DNA of 64,000 nucleotides. It comes from D2472 sp964275585 (GTDB lineage: Bacteria > Pseudomonadota > Gammaproteobacteria > Magnimaribacterales > D2472). The DNA lies in the NCBI GenBank assembly GCA_964275585.1, contig CAXYCJ010000012.1:19229-83228 (forward strand), written 5' to 3'. Made by a program: the position numbers and the translations under genes. Under the pieces are notes generated by a model. The model saw only the letters and a list, made by a program, of their open reading frames with translations, was not told the DNA's origin and did no database searches. Below, piece after piece: positions 18,348 to 27,387 of this stretch (position 1 is the first letter of the stretch; each line of letters begins with the position of its first letter).

Positions 18348-19121
18348 ATGATTTTACACCAATCTAAGTACAATAATGAAATGTCATGCCACCGTTATCT
18401 CAGTGTTCCTGGAATAGCAATCTCTGCTCACAGAGGTGGGAGCCTTGAAGCTCCAGAAAACACAATTGAAGCATTTCAATATGCTTTGGATCTAGGGTGT
18501 GAATACATTGAAACTGACGTTCAACTTTCATTAGATGGAATTCCCTATATATTTCATGATGATGATTTAAAGAGAATGCTAAAAAAAGAAATTCTATTTC
18601 ATTCTTTGCAAAGTTCTGAAATAGATAAATTAATGTTATTTCAAAAATACAATATTCCAACGCTAGAGGCTGCTCTTCTTAAATTTCCAGAAGCTTTATT
18701 TCAAATTGATATAAAAACTGATGATGTTGCTAAACCGGCGTTAGAGATTATTAAAAAATGCAATGCAATGGATAGGGTTTGTATAGCAAGCTTTAATAGC
18801 GGCAGATTAAAAATGGTAAGCGATTTATATCCCGAGGTGTGCCTTTCCATGGGCCCGAAAGAAGTCTTAAAATTACTTTTATCAAGTTTTAAACTTTATA
18901 ACAAAGAAATTCCTGGAAACTGTTTGCAAATTCCTATCTATCAATATGGATTGAAATTAGTAACTCAAAAATTTGTTAATCATGCCCACAATAAAGGTCT
19001 AAAAATAATGGTTTGGACCATTAATGATGAAGTAACAATGAAGGAACTTATCAAACTAGGTGTTGATGGAATTATTACAGATACACCAAGCGTGCTAAAA
19101 GGTTTGCTTGTTAAAACTTAA
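18348..19121 (+). CDS. Glycerophosphodiester phosphodiesterase
   Basis: A 257-residue cytoplasmic GDPD (no signal peptide). Catalytic motifs are AHRGGSLEAPENTIEAF, YIETDVQLSLDG and IFHDDDLKR, and the C-terminal VWTINDEVTM fits the TIM barrel. It hydrolyses glycerophosphodiesters to glycerol-3-phosphate and an alcohol. The ATG at 18348 is used here; Met12 (18381) is an alternative and neither has a strong ribosome-binding site. Its stop overlaps the convergent methyltransferase stop by 4 nt. Confidence 0.9.
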   Translation: MILHQSKYNNEMSCHRYLSVPGIAISAHRGGSLEAPENTIEAFQYALDLGCEYIETDVQLSLDGIPYIFHDDDLKRMLKKEILFHSLQSSEIDKLMLFQKYNIPTLEAALLKFPEALFQIDIKTDDVAKPALEIIKKCNAMDRVCIASFNSGRLKMVSDLYPEVCLSMGPKEVLKLLLSSFKLYNKEIPGNCLQIPIYQYGLKLVTQKFVNHAHNKGLKIMVWTINDEVTMKELIKLGVDGIITDTPSVLKGLLVKT

Positions 19122-20131
19122 GATGAAGGCTTTTCAGCGACAATATTCCAATTTAAATCTGCAATTTTAGCTTTCTCAGCATCCGTCCAGGCCTGACCGC
19201 CTGTTTGAAGTAATTCAAGCGATTCCTCCACCCATGGTGGAAGAATTCTAATTTTCTCAAGGATTCTGATCACTTTTCTTATACCAAAAATTAGATTACG
19301 TTTTTGTTCACATATGGGCCAAGCTGGGCATTTGGAAGGAGAGGATATAAGAATTTTAAATCCTGCTCTTTCTAGTGCAGCACAAACATCTGCGGGATAC
19401 ATTGATTGTGTAGCAGCTAAAGTTGGTAGATAGGTGCGATGAAGTGAAGCATGGTCTTGATTATCCCAATCAAAATAAGGAGAGAGCAAGTACTCTGAGC
19501 AAGCATACCGAGCACCAGGCTTCATAACTCGGAACATTTCCTTGGCACAATCATCTAGCTCTTCTTTCTTAAAAAATGGCCAAACTGCTTGAATGGAAAA
19601 ACATCCATCGAAAGAGTTAGATTCATAATCCAAAGGGTCATGGTGATTACCCACCTTAAAATGAAGTTTATCACTCATCTTGGTTTCTTCAGCCCAATCA
19701 ATGGCATTTTCAATCTGATTCGGGTCAATGTTATAACCAGAAACTTCGCCACCTGTCATTGTGGCTAAATAATGAGCAATTCTTCCTCTGCCACATCCCA
19801 TATCTAAAAGATGTGATGCATCTGGACTCTTTAGATTTAAATTTTGTAACAGGGCTTGTTCGCAAAGCAATTGATTGTCATACAAACCCTTTGAAGCATC
19901 AAACTGCGGGGGAATATAAAGCTTTTCTAGATCGAAAACTGACAGCATGTTATTTAAAACCTTGTAATATGCTGCGACTGCCTTAGTCTCATCTGCTGTT
20001 TCAGTTTTCTCCCCATCCTGCATGCGTTGAAAGAATTTATAAGCATCAATACATGCTTGCTTATCCTCTGCTGAAAGTGTTGCTAGTCTCTTTAGACCAG
20101 TAAATGATGTCTTAATTCTGTACCAATTCAT
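19118..20131 (-). CDS. SAM-dependent methyltransferase resembling sterol 24-C-methyltransferase
   Basis: A 337-residue class I methyltransferase. The SAM-binding loop is LLDMGCGRGRIAHYL and the second motif is GGEVSGYNIDPNQIENA. The downstream pattern (FDGCFSIQAVWPF, then MKPGARYACSEY and FDWDNQDHASLHRTY) follows the order seen in Erg6-like sterol methyltransferases, with an extended C-terminus. This family methylates the side chain of sterols or related isoprenoids. The substrate here is not known; tocopherol- or phospholipid-type methyltransferases are alternatives. Its end overlaps the GDPD stop. Confidence 0.7.
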   Translation of the reverse strand: MNWYRIKTSFTGLKRLATLSAEDKQACIDAYKFFQRMQDGEKTETADETKAVAAYYKVLNNMLSVFDLEKLYIPPQFDASKGLYDNQLLCEQALLQNLNLKSPDASHLLDMGCGRGRIAHYLATMTGGEVSGYNIDPNQIENAIDWAEETKMSDKLHFKVGNHHDPLDYESNSFDGCFSIQAVWPFFKKEELDDCAKEMFRVMKPGARYACSEYLLSPYFDWDNQDHASLHRTYLPTLAATQSMYPADVCAALERAGFKILISSPSKCPAWPICEQKRNLIFGIRKVIRILEKIRILPPWVEESLELLQTGGQAWTDAEKAKIADLNWNIVAEKPSS

Positions 20132-20220
20132 CTTATGTATTCCCTAGTCTTCAAATTAATAATGAATTAGTTTCGCACAGTCCAAGAATTAGAACAATTA
20201 GTCGTATAGGTCAGTATCTG

Positions 20221-20460
20221 TTATGTGATGCTAAGCCTTTTAACTTCTTTGTGAATGGTATTAATATCATCCAACCCGAGAGGTTTTTTATTTTCAAAGA
20301 TTGAAAGAATTTTGCTATATGGGCTGAACTGCAGAATATCTCTGTGAGCTTGATCAATAGCATCACTGATATAATTTAAGTAGTCAGGAGTTGTTTCGTC
20401 ATCTCTTTTTATCCTTAGAGGTGCGCAGTAATCTCTCAATTCTTTAATAGACTTATCCAT
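20221..20460 (-). CDS. Small cytoplasmic protein of unknown function (79 residues)
   Basis: A soluble, charged, probably helical protein (MDKSIKELRDYCAPLRIKR) with no family I recognise. Its start overlaps the stop of the upstream small membrane protein by 1 nt, so it is the last gene of the MFS/hydrolase operon. The tight spacing supports a real gene. Confidence 0.6.
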   Translation of the reverse strand: MDKSIKELRDYCAPLRIKRDDETTPDYLNYISDAIDQAHRDILQFSPYSKILSIFENKKPLGLDDINTIHKEVKRLSIT

Positions 20461-20648
20461 TAATTTTGAAGGAACCTTCTAAAGATTTTTCTTGCAAACA
20501 TATACATTGGGATAATAATACAAGAGGTAATAATAAGCTCAGCCCAAGTATCCAACTCAAGGAAATCTCTAATAAAGCCTGCAAGAAATAGGCTAACCAA
20601 GCCTAATAAACTATAGAGAAAAATGGAGTTACGGCTAAACAGATTCAT
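20460..20648 (-). CDS. Small two-helix membrane protein (62 residues)
   Basis: Two hydrophobic segments (about 8-27 and 35-52) joined by DFLELDTWAEL, and a basic C-terminus (KIFRRFLQN). No family is recognised. It overlaps the end of the MFS gene by 14 nt and the next small gene by 1 nt. The compact coupling suggests a real gene that belongs to this operon. Confidence 0.6.
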   Translation of the reverse strand: MNLFSRNSIFLYSLLGLVSLFLAGFIRDFLELDTWAELIITSCIIIPMYMFARKIFRRFLQN

Positions 20649-21885
20649 TGTAATTTCTTACATTTAACAAGATAATGCCGCCCATGATAAAGAGAGCTGC
20701 AATGGGGATCAAGCCATATGTAGGATCTTTAAATATGGTCACAAATATGGCAACAAGGGCTGGTCCTAAAAAAGCTCCTGCACGACCAAACATATTGTAA
20801 AAGCCAAAGTATTCACCTGCATCACCTGCAGGAATGAGAGTCGCATAGTAGCTTCTAGAGATCGATTGAATGCCGCCTTGAACAGCACCAACCATTGATG
20901 CTAGAACGTAAAATTCGATAGCATTTGAGAGGAAGGCTGTATAAGCAAGAATAATCAAGTATAAGGCAATAGTAAATAATAAAATATTCTTATCTCCGAA
21001 CTTATAAGCTAGTTTTGACCACATCAGTGTAGTTGGAAAAGCAACAAACTGAACCAAAACAAGCGCAGTAATAATGTCCGGAGTCTCCAATCCAATATTT
21101 AATGCAAAATCAGTTGCCATAGCCATGATGGTATGAACGCCATCAATGTAAAGAAAGAAAGCAATTAAAAAAATAAAAATATTTTTTTGGGAAGAGACGG
21201 TTTTGATGGTCTTGATAACTTTTTGAAAAGCCATAAGAAAATGATTTCCAGGAAGGTGAGTACCTTCATCTTTAATCTTTAGCATGATTGGGATTAAGAA
21301 CAAGGTCCACCAAACTGAAACAGATAAAAACGACCATTTCACAGCCTCTTCACTACCACTCAGACCAAAAAACTCAGGCTTCAAAGTCATGAGGGCATTA
21401 ACAACAAAGAGCAAGCCTCCTCCAAAATAACCAAATGCAAAGCCGTAACTCGAGATTTTTGCAATATTGGATTGATCAGATACTTGTAATAACATTTTGT
21501 CATACAGGGTATTCCCAGCTGCAAAACAATAGTTTGCGATTCCAAAAAATATTAATGCAGAAAGCCACGAACCTTTTGGAATTACATAAAGGGCAGCCAC
21601 ACAAATAATCGATACAAAGGCAAACCCACTAAATAAAAGTTTAGTGGATCTAGAAATATCTGTTACCGCTCCAATAAAGGGAGCTGTAAAGAGAAGAACT
21701 AAATTTGAAATGGTGAGGCCCCAACCCAAATAAGATGTTGACACCACATTAGAGAGGTCGGAAGCCCAGTATTCTTTAAAAAAAATAGGGAAAAAGGCAG
21801 CTATAACAGTTGTTGCAAATGCTGAGTTACCTCCATCATAAAGAATCCAAGCCTTAGCCTCAGAAGATAATCTATTTTTGCTCAT
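20635..21885 (-). CDS. MFS transporter, UMF1/Atg22-like family
   Basis: About 416 residues with twelve membrane helices. The N-terminal AWILYDGGNSAFATTVI matches the UMF1 (Atg22-like) signature. The C-terminal half includes GAVQGGIQSISRSYYATLIP and GEYFGFYNMFGRAGAFLGP, conserved in this family. A start at Met8 (21885) is preferred because it fits the family N-terminus and reduces overlap with the upstream gene to 14 nt; the open frame begins at 21906. The family probably exports amino acids or other small metabolites; the substrate is unknown. Confidence 0.85.
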   Translation of the reverse strand: MSKNRLSSEAKAWILYDGGNSAFATTVIAAFFPIFFKEYWASDLSNVVSTSYLGWGLTISNLVLLFTAPFIGAVTDISRSTKLLFSGFAFVSIICVAALYVIPKGSWLSALIFFGIANYCFAAGNTLYDKMLLQVSDQSNIAKISSYGFAFGYFGGGLLFVVNALMTLKPEFFGLSGSEEAVKWSFLSVSVWWTLFLIPIMLKIKDEGTHLPGNHFLMAFQKVIKTIKTVSSQKNIFIFLIAFFLYIDGVHTIMAMATDFALNIGLETPDIITALVLVQFVAFPTTLMWSKLAYKFGDKNILLFTIALYLIILAYTAFLSNAIEFYVLASMVGAVQGGIQSISRSYYATLIPAGDAGEYFGFYNMFGRAGAFLGPALVAIFVTIFKDPTYGLIPIAALFIMGGIILLNVRNYNESV

Positions 21886-22897
21886 ACCAGCACTGATTAT
21901 TTTCAACGTATTTAACAGCTTGGTTTCGATGAATTAAACAATTTAAGTGTCCAAGAGATTCTCCGGTAGCCATAATTAAATTTCCGTCGTCTATCTCTCT
22001 TTTAAATAAAATATCAAATACATCAATTGCTCTTTTGGGTTCTTTCAAAGCATCAAAAAGTTTTGATAACGAGGTTTCATGATGATTAATCAAGGCTGTA
22101 AGTCGCTTATGGGCACCTAGAAATGGTCGACCGTGTGCAGGTAATACCAGCACATCTTCAGGTAAAACATTAATCAATTTATGGCAGCTGTTAATCCAGT
22201 CTTCTACAGGATTTGCCTCTGGTTCGGTGGGAAAAATTCCAACATGCGAGCTAATGGTTGGTAAAAGCTGGTCTCCACTAATAAACATATTTAACTCTTC
22301 TGAAAAAAAGCACAGGTGCTCTAAAGTATGTCCCTGTCCCTCAATTGCAACCCATTTAATCCCATTAATATCGAGGTGATCATGTTCTTTTAGTCGGGTG
22401 TATGAATGTGGCAATGGATGAATAATTGATCCAAAAAAACCAAATTTTTTTATAAATGAGGTTATTTGGCCTTCTGTCATTCCAGCTTTAGTATAAAAAT
22501 CAATTGCGTCATGCGGGACATTATCACCCGTATCAGCAGATAGCATTCGACACTGCAAATAGTCAGTTCTGCTCATACTAAAAGAAGTTTTATATTTTTC
22601 AACAAACCATCCAGCCATGCCAATATGATCTGGATGCATGTGAGTTACTACAACATCATTAATGATAAGATTTTCTGATTGAATTAAATTCTTCCAAGCA
22701 TTTTTTGTATCATCTAAGTGCATGCCTGTATCAACTAAGGTTAAGTTATCTTGCAAGCCCAATGCCCATAAATTTATATGGTTTAGCGACATAGGTAAAG
22801 GCATTCTGATCCAACGCACATGCTCATTAAGCACTTCCAAACTACCTGGCTTGGGTGCCACATCAATTGGAAATATTAGCTTTGTTTCAGAATTCAT
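21872..22897 (-). CDS. Metallo-beta-lactamase-fold hydrolase
   Basis: A 341-residue cytoplasmic enzyme with the binuclear metal motif THMHPDHIG (H86, H88, D90, H91), later GQGHTLEHL and LPAHGRPF. The length and C-terminal helical part (GHLNCLIHRNQAV) resemble the glyoxalase II-like/LACTB2 group that often accompanies acyl-CoA metabolism. It may hydrolyse thioesters or lactones; substrate unknown. It overlaps the MFS gene downstream. Confidence 0.85.
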   Translation of the reverse strand: MNSETKLIFPIDVAPKPGSLEVLNEHVRWIRMPLPMSLNHINLWALGLQDNLTLVDTGMHLDDTKNAWKNLIQSENLIINDVVVTHMHPDHIGMAGWFVEKYKTSFSMSRTDYLQCRMLSADTGDNVPHDAIDFYTKAGMTEGQITSFIKKFGFFGSIIHPLPHSYTRLKEHDHLDINGIKWVAIEGQGHTLEHLCFFSEELNMFISGDQLLPTISSHVGIFPTEPEANPVEDWINSCHKLINVLPEDVLVLPAHGRPFLGAHKRLTALINHHETSLSKLFDALKEPKRAIDVFDILFKREIDDGNLIMATGESLGHLNCLIHRNQAVKYVENNQCWYEQK

Positions 22898-22935
22898 GAT
22901 TGCTTGATGAAATAATTGATGTTTATACTTATCTT

Positions 22936-23043
22936 ATGAATGAAGATACAAGAACTATTATAAACTTAGGGTTATTTATTTTGGGCATAGGTGGATTGAT
23001 TTTTATAATAGGCATTGTAGCCTATTTGTTTACTTCACTTTAA
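22936..23043 (+). CDS. Possible small single-span membrane peptide (35 residues)
   Basis: ATG at 22936 to TAA at 23041-23043 encodes a polar start (MNEDTRTIIN) and one long hydrophobic helix (about residues 10-33). The last 14 nt overlap the 3' end of the convergent SnoaL-like gene. There is no clear ribosome-binding site. The clean hydrophobic profile argues for a gene; the missing ribosome-binding site argues against. Confidence 0.4.
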   Translation: MNEDTRTIINLGLFILGIGGLIFIIGIVAYLFTSL

Positions 23044-23644
23044 TCTTTCCAGGTTCAGTGCCCCGCCGAAGAGCCTTGAGAAAAGCATTGACTTCGACCG
23101 GCTCAGAGACATCATTATCTCGGACATACTCACTATCCCAAAACTCTTTCCAGGATGGAAAAAGATCATGAAAAAAACCATCATATGGTTGCTGATTAGG
23201 CCAGCGCATTTTCTGATCGCCCAAAGGTGGGTTATTGATATCAGAAGCATACCAATACATGGGTAATCTTTTTTTAAATAGCCATCTACCATTCACTCTG
23301 ATGTATGTATCCCAATACAGCATCTGCATAATTATCCATTCTGAATCAGTTTCATGCTCATTTTTAGAGTAGACAAGTCCAATCGCAGAATCGGGAGAAT
23401 TAAAATCAATAATATGATTTCCGATGTGATGTGATGTTCCCTTGAATTGATCTCTAAACGTTGCATCAGCCCACTCCTTAAGAGCCTGTCTGCCCATTTT
23501 ATCTTTGCTAACCCGAACATCTGGAACAAACAGATTCACATGCATGTCCATATCACGCATATCAAGAGTGACTGAGTACTTTGCAGCAAGCTGTCGAATT
23601 TCATCAAGTGATTCTAAGCGATCAAGCCTTTCTTCAATCTTCAT
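23030..23644 (-). CDS. SnoaL/NTF2-like domain protein
   Basis: About 204 residues from the ATG at 23644. This start has CAGGG upstream and lies 2 nt after the HIT stop; the open frame begins at 23662. The sequence ERLDRLESLDEIRQLAAKY followed by an NTF2-like alpha+beta fold (VNLFVPDVRVSKDK, SHHIGNHIIDF, YIRVNGRWLFKKRL) matches SnoaL-like hydratase, isomerase or dehydratase proteins found in steroid and aromatic catabolism. The C-terminus is extended by about 60 residues. Function is not assignable. Confidence 0.75.
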   Translation of the reverse strand: MKIEERLDRLESLDEIRQLAAKYSVTLDMRDMDMHVNLFVPDVRVSKDKMGRQALKEWADATFRDQFKGTSHHIGNHIIDFNSPDSAIGLVYSKNEHETDSEWIIMQMLYWDTYIRVNGRWLFKKRLPMYWYASDINNPPLGDQKMRWPNQQPYDGFFHDLFPSWKEFWDSEYVRDNDVSEPVEVNAFLKALRRGTEPGKIKVK

Positions 23645-23646
23645 GC

Positions 23647-23985
23647 TTACCCTGGTGGCCATTGAAGTGGTCGACCACTTAATAAATGCAAGTGAAGATG
23701 GAAAACACTTTGGCCCGCTTTGGCGCCATTATTTGTAACCAGCCTAAAGGTTTCATCAAGATCTAGCTGTCTTGCAACTTCTCCTGCAACCCACATTAAA
23801 TGACCGAGCAGCTCTTTGTCTGATTCGGTGGCATCCGATAGCTTGGGAATTGGTTTTTTAGGGATAATAAGTAAATGAGTTGGAGCTTGAGGTTGGATAT
23901 CTTTGAAGACCAAAGAAAGATCATCTTCGTAAAGAATATCAGCAGGAATCTCTTTATTGATTATTTTAGTAAATAGCGTATCCAT
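23647..23985 (-). CDS. HIT-family nucleotide hydrolase (HINT-like)
   Basis: A 112-residue protein. FTKIINKEIPADILYEDD at the N-terminus and the histidine triad FHLHLHLL (H96, H98, H100) define the HINT group of purine nucleoside phosphoramidases. It acts in the cytoplasm on AMP-lysine-type or aminoacyl-adenylate substrates. It sits between a small membrane gene and the SnoaL-like gene in one operon. Confidence 0.95.
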   Translation of the reverse strand: MDTLFTKIINKEIPADILYEDDLSLVFKDIQPQAPTHLLIIPKKPIPKLSDATESDKELLGHLMWVAGEVARQLDLDETFRLVTNNGAKAGQSVFHLHLHLLSGRPLQWPPG

Positions 23986-23989
23986 GGAA

Positions 23990-24178
23990 TTAAAGTAAAA
24001 ATCTAATCATCCTAAATCCAATATAAAAAACACCTATGGATATACCTAAAGCCAAAATAATTGCTAATAAATCTCTTAATGATTTTAAAAATAGCCCTTC
24101 CGGTGAATTATTGAGCAGTTGCTGAACCAAGAAGAGCAAAGCAACGATGGAGAGAAATAAAATTATTAAGGTAATCAT
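23990..24178 (-). CDS. Small two-helix membrane protein (62 residues)
   Basis: Two hydrophobic helices (about 2-20 and 39-58) separated by a polar loop with NNSPEGLFLKSLRD. It lies 2 nt after dedA and 4 nt before the HIT gene. No family is recognised. Spacing and hydrophobic pattern support a real operon member. Confidence 0.6.
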   Translation of the reverse strand: MITLIILFLSIVALLFLVQQLLNNSPEGLFLKSLRDLLAIILALGISIGVFYIGFRMIRFLL

Positions 24179-24180
24179 AA

Positions 24181-24687
24181 TTATTTAAATATAGAGCCTA
24201 CAGAAATAACAAGCAAGGCTAAAGCAAATGCCCAAGCTAGACATGCCAATATATCAGCTAGATAAAACCTTTTTAATTTAAGATCAGTAATTCCAAGCAT
24301 AAAAGGAACCAAAGGTCTTATAGCAGGAATAAATCTACCAACGACTACTGTGTAGGGACCAAAGCGGTCTAAAAATTTTTGAGTTCGTAAGATACCTTTT
24401 TGTCTCTTTTGAATGAACTGCGATGACATAAAAGTTGGGCCAAATGATTTTCCAAGTAAAAAGCCACATATATCTCCTACATGAGATCCCAAGAATGCAA
24501 CGCCACAAATCCATGGCAAGGTTAGTATTTCGGTGTTGTATAAATAAATGCACAAAGAAAACAAAATAGCGCTTGGCATAAAACTACCGGTAATAATCAT
24601 GGATTCCATGAAGCCAAAGCAAAAAACTAAAATCCAACCATACTCGGGATTGGATTCTAGAAATAGTTGAAGTTTCTCAAATGGCAT
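24181..24687 (-). CDS. DedA/SNARE-associated family membrane protein
   Basis: A 168-residue protein with four to five membrane segments. The conserved GSHVGDICGFLLGKSFG and VVGRFIPAIRPLVPFMLGI match the DedA domain, including the arginine before the re-entrant loop. DedA proteins flip undecaprenyl phosphate or phospholipids and support proton-motive-force homeostasis. The gene lies 4 nt after a crotonase gene. Confidence 0.9.
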   Translation of the reverse strand: MPFEKLQLFLESNPEYGWILVFCFGFMESMIITGSFMPSAILFSLCIYLYNTEILTLPWICGVAFLGSHVGDICGFLLGKSFGPTFMSSQFIQKRQKGILRTQKFLDRFGPYTVVVGRFIPAIRPLVPFMLGITDLKLKRFYLADILACLAWAFALALLVISVGSIFK

Positions 24688-24691
24688 ATAA

Positions 24692-25432
24692 TTATTTTTT
24701 CTTAGAAAAGAATTTATCTATCGCCATCAGGTTATCTTTTGAACCAAACAATCTTTTCATTGCAAGATTCTCCAACTCTCTAGCATCTTGAATGTCTTGA
24801 ATGATGAATGATTTTAAAATAGCTTTTGTCTCAATAATAGAACCTAAAGATTGATCGTTGAGCATATAAGCATATGAAAATGCTTGTTCAAAAAAATCAT
24901 CTCCAACATATTTAGCTAAACCTAAATCAAAATATTCAGACCCACTTATCCAGTTTGACTCAAAAAGCAATTGAGCAGTTTTTTGATAGCCAAGTGATTG
25001 AAAGAGTAAAAAAGAACTTCCAACTTCTGGAGCCAATCCTAAGTCAGAAAAAGGATATTTAAGCTTAGCTTTTGAGGATATAAAAACTGCATCAAAATGA
25101 AGAAGTATTGTTGCCCCTCCTCCAATTGCTATTCCATCAACTGCACCTATTAACGGCTTTCTAAAATCTATAAGGGCGTCTATACAAGTTTCAAAAGGCT
25201 TCTCATATTCAGCCCCACCCTCTCCAATCATGCTCGATAAGTCCACGCCTGAAGAAAAAGTATTATCTGAACCCGTAACAATCACTGAATTAATCTCAGG
25301 ATTTTCGTTTGCATGATTGAGAGCATCTCCAAGCAAGGCCCACAATTCTGCATCAAAAGCATTTTTTGTTTCAGGTCGATTAAGCGTAAAAAGTTGGACC
25401 TGATTATTGGTCTCTATTAAGAGTTTGCTCAT
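24692..25432 (-). CDS. Enoyl-CoA hydratase/isomerase (crotonase) family protein
   Basis: A 246-residue crotonase fold. The oxyanion-hole segments are TFSSGVDLSSM and DGIAIGGGATILLHFD. Ala replaces the first catalytic Glu of hydratases (GGGATI rather than GGGxE), while the second acidic site, in YPFSDLGLAPEVG, is kept. This points to a delta3-delta2 enoyl-CoA isomerase (PaaG/ECI-like) more than a hydratase. It overlaps the upstream crotonase by 4 nt. Confidence 0.82.
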   Translation of the reverse strand: MSKLLIETNNQVQLFTLNRPETKNAFDAELWALLGDALNHANENPEINSVIVTGSDNTFSSGVDLSSMIGEGGAEYEKPFETCIDALIDFRKPLIGAVDGIAIGGGATILLHFDAVFISSKAKLKYPFSDLGLAPEVGSSFLLFQSLGYQKTAQLLFESNWISGSEYFDLGLAKYVGDDFFEQAFSYAYMLNDQSLGSIIETKAILKSFIIQDIQDARELENLAMKRLFGSKDNLMAIDKFFSKKK

Positions 25433-26226
25433 TTGCCTTTAAAATTAGGTTTTCGTTTTTCAGCAAAAGCAGTTAAACCTTCCATCATGTCTTCAGTTGA
25501 AAAAATGGGTTGACCAATTTCTAATTCTTTTGCCAATGCTTCGCTCTCAGGATAGCTTTCATCAAGCTCGCGTAATGATTTAACAATAGCTTGAATTGAA
25601 AGAGGTGCGTTTTCACTAACAGTTTCTGCTATCTGCATTGCATGAGATAAAGCATCGCCATCTTCAACCACATGGCCAATTAGCCCAAATCTTAATGCCT
25701 CATCTGCAGTTATCCTTCGCCCTGTTAACAAGGCTTCAGCAGCTAAGGTGTATGGAATTTGGCGTCTTAATCTTACTGTTGAACCACCCAGTGGAAAGAG
25801 CCCTCTCAATGGTTCTGATAACCCAAAGACAGCACTTTTCCCAGCAACTCTAATGTCTGTCCCTTGAAGAATTTCAGTTCCGCCAGCCAAAGCAAAACCT
25901 TCAACAGCAGCAATAATTGGTTTATTTGGACGATTATGTCTTAACAAAGATTGCCAATGAAGGTCTGGTATAGTCTTTAGTTTTTCCATCATCTCCGCAT
26001 CTTCATTGCCGTCTTTCATAGCACTTAAGTCAGCTCCAGAGCAAAATGTCCCACCAGATCCTGTTAGGACAGCACACCTAAGGTTTGTATCTTCATCTAA
26101 CTTTCTCCAGGCCTCATAGACTGTCACAAGCATTCCTGGACTTAAAGCATTTCTCTTTTCAGGCCGATTAAGTGTGATAACTAAGATGTGACCTTTTTCT
26201 TCGACTATCGCATGGTCTGTGTTCAT
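25429..26226 (-). CDS. Enoyl-CoA hydratase (crotonase family)
   Basis: A 265-residue crotonase with the oxyanion segments TFCSGADLSAM and EGFALAGGTEILQGTD, keeping the first catalytic Glu (GGTEIL). The later SEPLRGLFPLGGSTVRL matches the family, with SEP in the region of the second Glu. It should add water to a 2-enoyl-CoA. It is followed by a second crotonase in the same operon. Confidence 0.88.
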   Translation of the reverse strand: MNTDHAIVEEKGHILVITLNRPEKRNALSPGMLVTVYEAWRKLDEDTNLRCAVLTGSGGTFCSGADLSAMKDGNEDAEMMEKLKTIPDLHWQSLLRHNRPNKPIIAAVEGFALAGGTEILQGTDIRVAGKSAVFGLSEPLRGLFPLGGSTVRLRRQIPYTLAAEALLTGRRITADEALRFGLIGHVVEDGDALSHAMQIAETVSENAPLSIQAIVKSLRELDESYPESEALAKELEIGQPIFSTEDMMEGLTAFAEKRKPNFKGK

Positions 26227-26238
26227 TTTATTCTCCGT

Positions 26239-27387
26239 TTAATCTGGTGATGAAGATACTATCCACATTGCAAAAAATTGTGCAGCACCTCCATAGGCAT
26301 GACCCATGGCAATTTTAGCATCCTCTATTTGATGATCTTCTGCCAAACCCATTACCTGAAGCGCGGCTTCTCCAAAACGAATCATACCTGAAGCACCAAT
26401 TGGATTTGATGAAAGAACTCCTCCAGACATATTAATAGGCATGTCGCCATTTAGAGCAGTAGCACCTTGATCTGTTAACTTCCAGCCTTCACCTAATTCG
26501 CAAAAACCTAAATTTTCAAGCCACATAGGTTCATACCAAGAAAATGGAACATATATTTCTGCACAATCTATTTCTTCTCTTGGGTTAAGTATTCCAGCTT
26601 GTTGATAAATATCTTTAGCACAATCTATACCACCTTGAGGATTAACTTCATCTCGACCTGCCGAAAGGGTTCCCTCTGATCTGACAGCCATACCTTTAAT
26701 CCATGCAACTTTTCTATGACCAACAGTATCTTTTGACGTTATCACCATGGCACAAGCTCCGTCTGAAGATGGGCAGCTTTCTAAGTAACGCAAAGGTTCC
26801 CATAACATAGGCGTATCGCTAACCATTTTTTCATCGATACCAGGAATTTGTAGATGAGCAAGTGGGTTTTTTAAAGCATTTTGGCGATCTTTGGCTGCAA
26901 CTTTCCATCCAATATGCTCAGGGGGTTTATATCGACGAATATACTCGCGAATAAAAGGAGCAAAGTAGCCTCCAGCACCTGCATTAATATGAGGTGAGTA
27001 TGGATATCGTGGTGATAACGCCCAAGTTGCATTTGACTCTGATTGTTTCTCAAACGTAACAGTCAAAACTGTTTTAAATTGACCAGAGCAAACATGCGAA
27101 GCTGCAATAACTGCAGTACTGCCACCAACACTGCCTGCTGTATGAACTCTGAGAACAGGCTTACCTACTGCGCCAATTGCATCAGCAAGGTAAAGCTCTG
27201 GCATGACGACTCCTTCAAACATATCAGGGGCTTTGCCAAGAATAACTGCATCAACAGCATCCCATTCTATGTCTGCTGCAAGCATAGCTTTGTCTATGGC
27301 CTCACGAACCAATCCTGCCATGGATACATCTCTTCTCTTTGAATCGTAGTTAGTTTGGCCTACACCTATGACGCCTGCTTGAATCAT
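26239..27387 (-). CDS. Thiolase-superfamily protein lacking the nucleophilic cysteine (SCP-x/Ltp2-like)
   Basis: A 382-residue thiolase fold. Where SCP2-type thiolases have N-C-S-T-G-S-T-A, this protein reads AGSVGGSTAV near residue 87, so the acyl-accepting Cys is Ser or Gly. The usual GGxxxxGHPxGxTG loop reads NMSGGVLSSNPIGASGM, with the His changed to Asn. The rest (DGACAMVITS, CAEIYVPFSWYEP) is well conserved. Such changes are known in Ltp2-type steroid side-chain aldolases, which pair with DUF35 proteins. It overlaps the next thiolase-like gene by 4 nt. Confidence 0.85.
   Translation of the reverse strand: MIQAGVIGVGQTNYDSKRRDVSMAGLVREAIDKAMLAADIEWDAVDAVILGKAPDMFEGVVMPELYLADAIGAVGKPVLRVHTAGSVGGSTAVIAASHVCSGQFKTVLTVTFEKQSESNATWALSPRYPYSPHINAGAGGYFAPFIREYIRRYKPPEHIGWKVAAKDRQNALKNPLAHLQIPGIDEKMVSDTPMLWEPLRYLESCPSSDGACAMVITSKDTVGHRKVAWIKGMAVRSEGTLSAGRDEVNPQGGIDCAKDIYQQAGILNPREEIDCAEIYVPFSWYEPMWLENLGFCELGEGWKLTDQGATALNGDMPINMSGGVLSSNPIGASGMIRFGEAALQVMGLAEDHQIEDAKIAMGHAYGGAAQFFAMWIVSSSPD

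Noticed and set aside
18299..18373. Longer N-terminus for oadG
   Set aside because: It would overlap the divergent phosphodiesterase gene, and a good ribosome-binding site supports the ATG at 18298.
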